Source: Euprymna scolopes
Taxonomy: Eukaryota > Mollusca > Cephalopoda > Sepiida > Sepiolidae
NCBI GenBank assembly: GCA_024364805.1
Contig: CM044495.1
Coordinates: 90,716,112 to 90,736,697, forward strand
Direction: 5' to 3'
DNA length: 20,586 nucleotides
A model generated the notes under the pieces. That model did not search any database and had not been told where the DNA came from. It saw only the letters and a program-made list of their open reading frames with translations. How positions within the stretch are numbered: position 1 is the stretch's first letter; each line of letters begins with the position of its first letter. Made by a program: the position numbers and the translations under genes. Below are positions 18,171-20,586 of this stretch, in pieces.

Positions 18171-19073
18171 TTGACATTTTGTTTTTAAAAATTTTTTCAT
18201 TTAGTCATTTGAAAGAACCATGTGTGTTCTTAAACAACAAATATTTCAGCTGTTTTGATTCAACCACTTAAGTGTCCCTGAGCATTTAGAAAAAGAATAG
18301 CACTCTTTTCATCTGATTCACATACTGTTTCTATATCTAGTAAACACATATGTAAGTTAAATAGCAAAATAACTCTTCTATATGGATGATATAGAAGTAA
18401 AAAGTAAAGAGACTTGCTATTTTGAGTTATGCTAGATTTTTTTTAACGGATATATCAGTTTTAGATGAAATCAAAGTGGAATAATGGTAGTGGTTGTAAT
18501 CCAACAGCTTGTAGGTCATTTACAGTTAAGTAAAAACATGAAAGTGAAGAGTTATCAAACCTGAACAAGTTTCAAGATTCCGATTCCTGTGGAATTGTTG
18601 TTTTGAAAAAGTCGAAATACAATTAAGTGAATTTTGAAAACGATTTTTTTTTTTATTTATTTTTTTTTTTTTTGTAAAATTTCTTTTATTGAAGATGAAA
18701 GTCCAAACAAATATTTTAACCATGAATTAAACATGCACCATGAAATTAATAATAATCAATTTCAGGAGTTATTTTATATATTAAAAAACAAAGAAGGGTG
18801 GACGTACATGAATGCTACCCCTGTAGCGAAATACGCATCGGCTCCGATGTTGTACATTGTTTGAATGAGAGAAGTTATTTTTTACAAGGAAAGAATTTTT
18901 GCATGTGACTTAGTCTTTTGTTTATTTTGGCTTGAAATTTGCGCGTGGTTTTTATGATTTTATCTTTTGGATGGATATTTTTCTTTTTGCCGGAGTTTAC
19001 ATAATTAACAGGAAAATTGGTGCAAGTCAAAATGGAATCGGCGCTATTTTTAAATATTTTCAGATTTAATTAG
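18171..19073. other. AT-rich DNA, no gene recognised
   Basis: Contains poly-T-rich stretches (notably 18643-18675). An open + strand frame of about 75 codons ends at 18864. It starts in the T run as a string of Phe residues and matches nothing I know. Possible LTR remnants of the neighbouring fossil could not be established. Confidence 0.45.
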
Positions 19074-19106
19074 TTTTACGATACCTGCCTTATTTTTTTA
19101 TTTAAA

Positions 19107-19265
19107 AATCCGCTTACTGGTGTTTGCACCAACAATATTGAAGCCTACTGGTCTCGTATTAAAAGAAGACTGAAATACATATCAGGATCAGTAGAAGAAA
19201 TGAAAGGGTCACATGTCGATGAGGTCATGTATAGAGAGGCTTATAACATGAAAAGTGAAAAATAG
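19107..19265 (+). pseudogene. C-terminal fragment of an IS1595/ISXO2-like DDE transposase
   Basis: A 52-codon stretch (NPLTGVCTNNIEAYWSRIKR, then RLKYISGS, then HVDEVMYREAYNMK) ending in a TAG at 19263-19265. The pattern NP-TGV-TN-IE-xW, then a basic segment, then a conserved LDE-M-R is the end of ISXO2-like (IS1595 family, related to eukaryotic Merlin) transposases. The Glu in NNIE would be the last catalytic residue, and the usual His before TNNIE is Cys here. The frame is open upstream only to 19074. TTTTCAG at about 19052-19058 could be a splice acceptor, but no earlier exon is recognised. Whether it comes from a transposon or a domesticated gene cannot be told. Confidence 0.68.
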
Positions 19266-20586
19266 GGACTACCATTTTTATGTGAACTTTTCCAAAATGT
19301 ACACATGATCTGATGTCATCAATTGATGTGCTTTGATGCAAGCCACGGCGAACGAGTTTTTTTTTTTTTTTTTTTAACTATTATTTATTTGTAATTTAAT
19401 AGGAATTTATTTTACATTCAAATAGTTTACTTAAAGATTAAATTATCGAAATGTAAAAATATTCACTCTTATCATTAGAAATAATTAAGTAAAATCTTTT
19501 TTTTTTTTTCACTGGGGGTAGAAAACATAACACAAAAATAAAATGCTATGTAACTTTTTTGACATCTACGGAAGAGCAGAAGTGACAATAAAATTATTTG
19601 TTAGTTCACTACACATGTTATTTGTTTATTTAAGTTTTCGATACTTTGGAATTATTTAAATTATTTATACAAAAGAGCATTTTTTTTTTTTTTTTTTTTC
19701 CCCTCCCTGAATGCTACTTAGGAATAATTTTCCCGTTTACCAGTTTGGTGCCTCCGACCACTTCATTACTACTAAAATTAAAAAACAAACGTTAACGAAA
19801 AAAGTTGAGTTTTTAAAGTATCTAAAATTGGAAAAAGTTTAAACTTTAAAATTAAGCGTAAAACACAAGAAAATTATAAGAATAATTTAACTTTTAATAG
19901 ATAATTTGGTTACTTTTTAGTAAACACTAACAGAATAATCGAGTTAAGCTGTGAAGTTTTAGAATGGCGAACACAACTGCAGAAGTGAATGTTTTTCCAA
20001 TCAACCAGTTAATTTTTGTTCAGTCCCAGCTTCCGTATTTTATTTCATAAAGCAAGACATAAAAAAATCTCGGTACATGTCCAAAAACTGGATTTTAATG
20101 CAATATTAATTTTGAATCCGTTTTAATCTGGCCATAAAATAGGTGGCAAGAGTCATGTTTATATTTAACTTTAGATTTTAAAAAATTTTCACAGAATTAA
20201 AAAATCTATGTTGTGTACATTTTGAAATAATGGAATTTTAATTGTTTTAATCTTTTAAAAATCAGTTAATTTTTAAGTCACTTTTTCTTGGTAATTCAAC
20301 TAGTTATAGTATATATTAATTAGAAAAAACGCTCTTTAAATAAAACATAATATTAAATTTATATCAATTTTTTAATTGCAACTTCAAGGTAAGTTTTTGT
20401 TCAATACATGTATTTAAACTTTAAAAAAATATTTTTTACTTATTTGGACTCTTGTTTCTTAAATAGAATTTGGATAGATTTAAATATATTTTGTTCGAAT
20501 TTTGAAAAAAAATAAATATGGGGTGGGGCACGTACTAGAAAAATACTTCCTCTCATATATTTTATGGAAACTGCATTTTATATGTA
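19266..20586. other. AT-rich DNA with poly-T runs, no gene recognised
   Basis: Very AT-rich. Long T runs lie at about 19358-19376, 19498-19510 and 19680-19700. A 28-codon frame at 19964-20050 (MANTTAEVNVF) has no recognisable relative. A consensus-like splice donor (AAGGTAAGT) lies at 20387-20394 without a supporting exon. Nothing here can be called a gene. Confidence 0.5.

Noticed and set aside
18634-18864. + strand frame of about 76 codons as a possible gene
   Set aside because: Begins as a Phe string from a T run; no known motif, signal or partner exon. Kept only as a remark.
19964-20050. 28-codon frame MANTTAEVNVF with a fair start context
   Set aside because: Too short, no relative recognised, and the nearby GTAAGT (20389) lies beyond its stop.
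1-20586. CRISPR arrays, bacterial promoters, ribosome binding sites, operons
   Set aside because: The content is eukaryotic mobile-element DNA; no spaced short repeats or operon-like gene order exist.

Overview
The window is repeat-filled, AT-rich DNA from a eukaryote, most likely an invertebrate animal (arthropod, mollusc or cnidarian). The evidence is the set of mobile elements: an I/Nimb-type LINE with RNase H, CR1-group (Daphne-like) LINEs, a Penelope-like element, a Ty3/gypsy remnant, an IS1595/ISXO2-like transposase tail, and a gene of a large unnamed animal multicopy family. No intact host gene, rRNA, functional tRNA, CRISPR or bacterial-type operon is visible. Almost every open frame is either a piece of a decayed element or an antisense shadow of one.

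The backbone is one badly decayed LINE on the + strand, cut into four pieces by later insertions. Piece A (about 816-1640) is ORF1 with two zinc knuckles. Piece B (about 3590-6187) is the end of ORF1, the AP endonuclease and the reverse transcriptase (RT). Piece C (13876-14378) is the RNase H. Piece D (about 16390-16965) is the C-terminal tail. Between A and B lie a 5'-truncated Daphne-like LINE (about 1844-2975) and an inverted-repeat element (about 3233-3537). Between B and C lies a 7.7 kb element with terminal inverted repeats (6188-13875), flanked by a 3-bp CAG duplication. Between C and D lies a Penelope-like element (about 14379-16389) with inverted ends.

The 7.7 kb element is the most interesting object. 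Its left half carries, on the - strand, a decayed gene (about 6586-9039) of a widespread unannotated animal family. The acidic motifs of that family fall in the order expected of a FEN1/XPG/Asteroid-like PIN nuclease, and its tail is rich in cysteine. Its right half holds a later, nearly full-length Daphne-like LINE on the - strand (about 9843-13040). Dropping one CAG rejoins the surrounding LINE in frame, so both ends of the insertion are well fixed.

Right of the backbone LINE lie a Ty3/gypsy pol fossil without visible LTRs (about 16966-18170), AT-rich DNA with long poly-T runs, and a 52-codon tail of an ISXO2-like DDE transposase (19107-19265). The rest, to 20586, is AT-rich DNA in which I recognise nothing. 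The nesting gives an order of events: backbone LINE first, then the CAG-flanked element and the Penelope-like element, then the - strand Daphne-like LINE. The amount of decay agrees with this.
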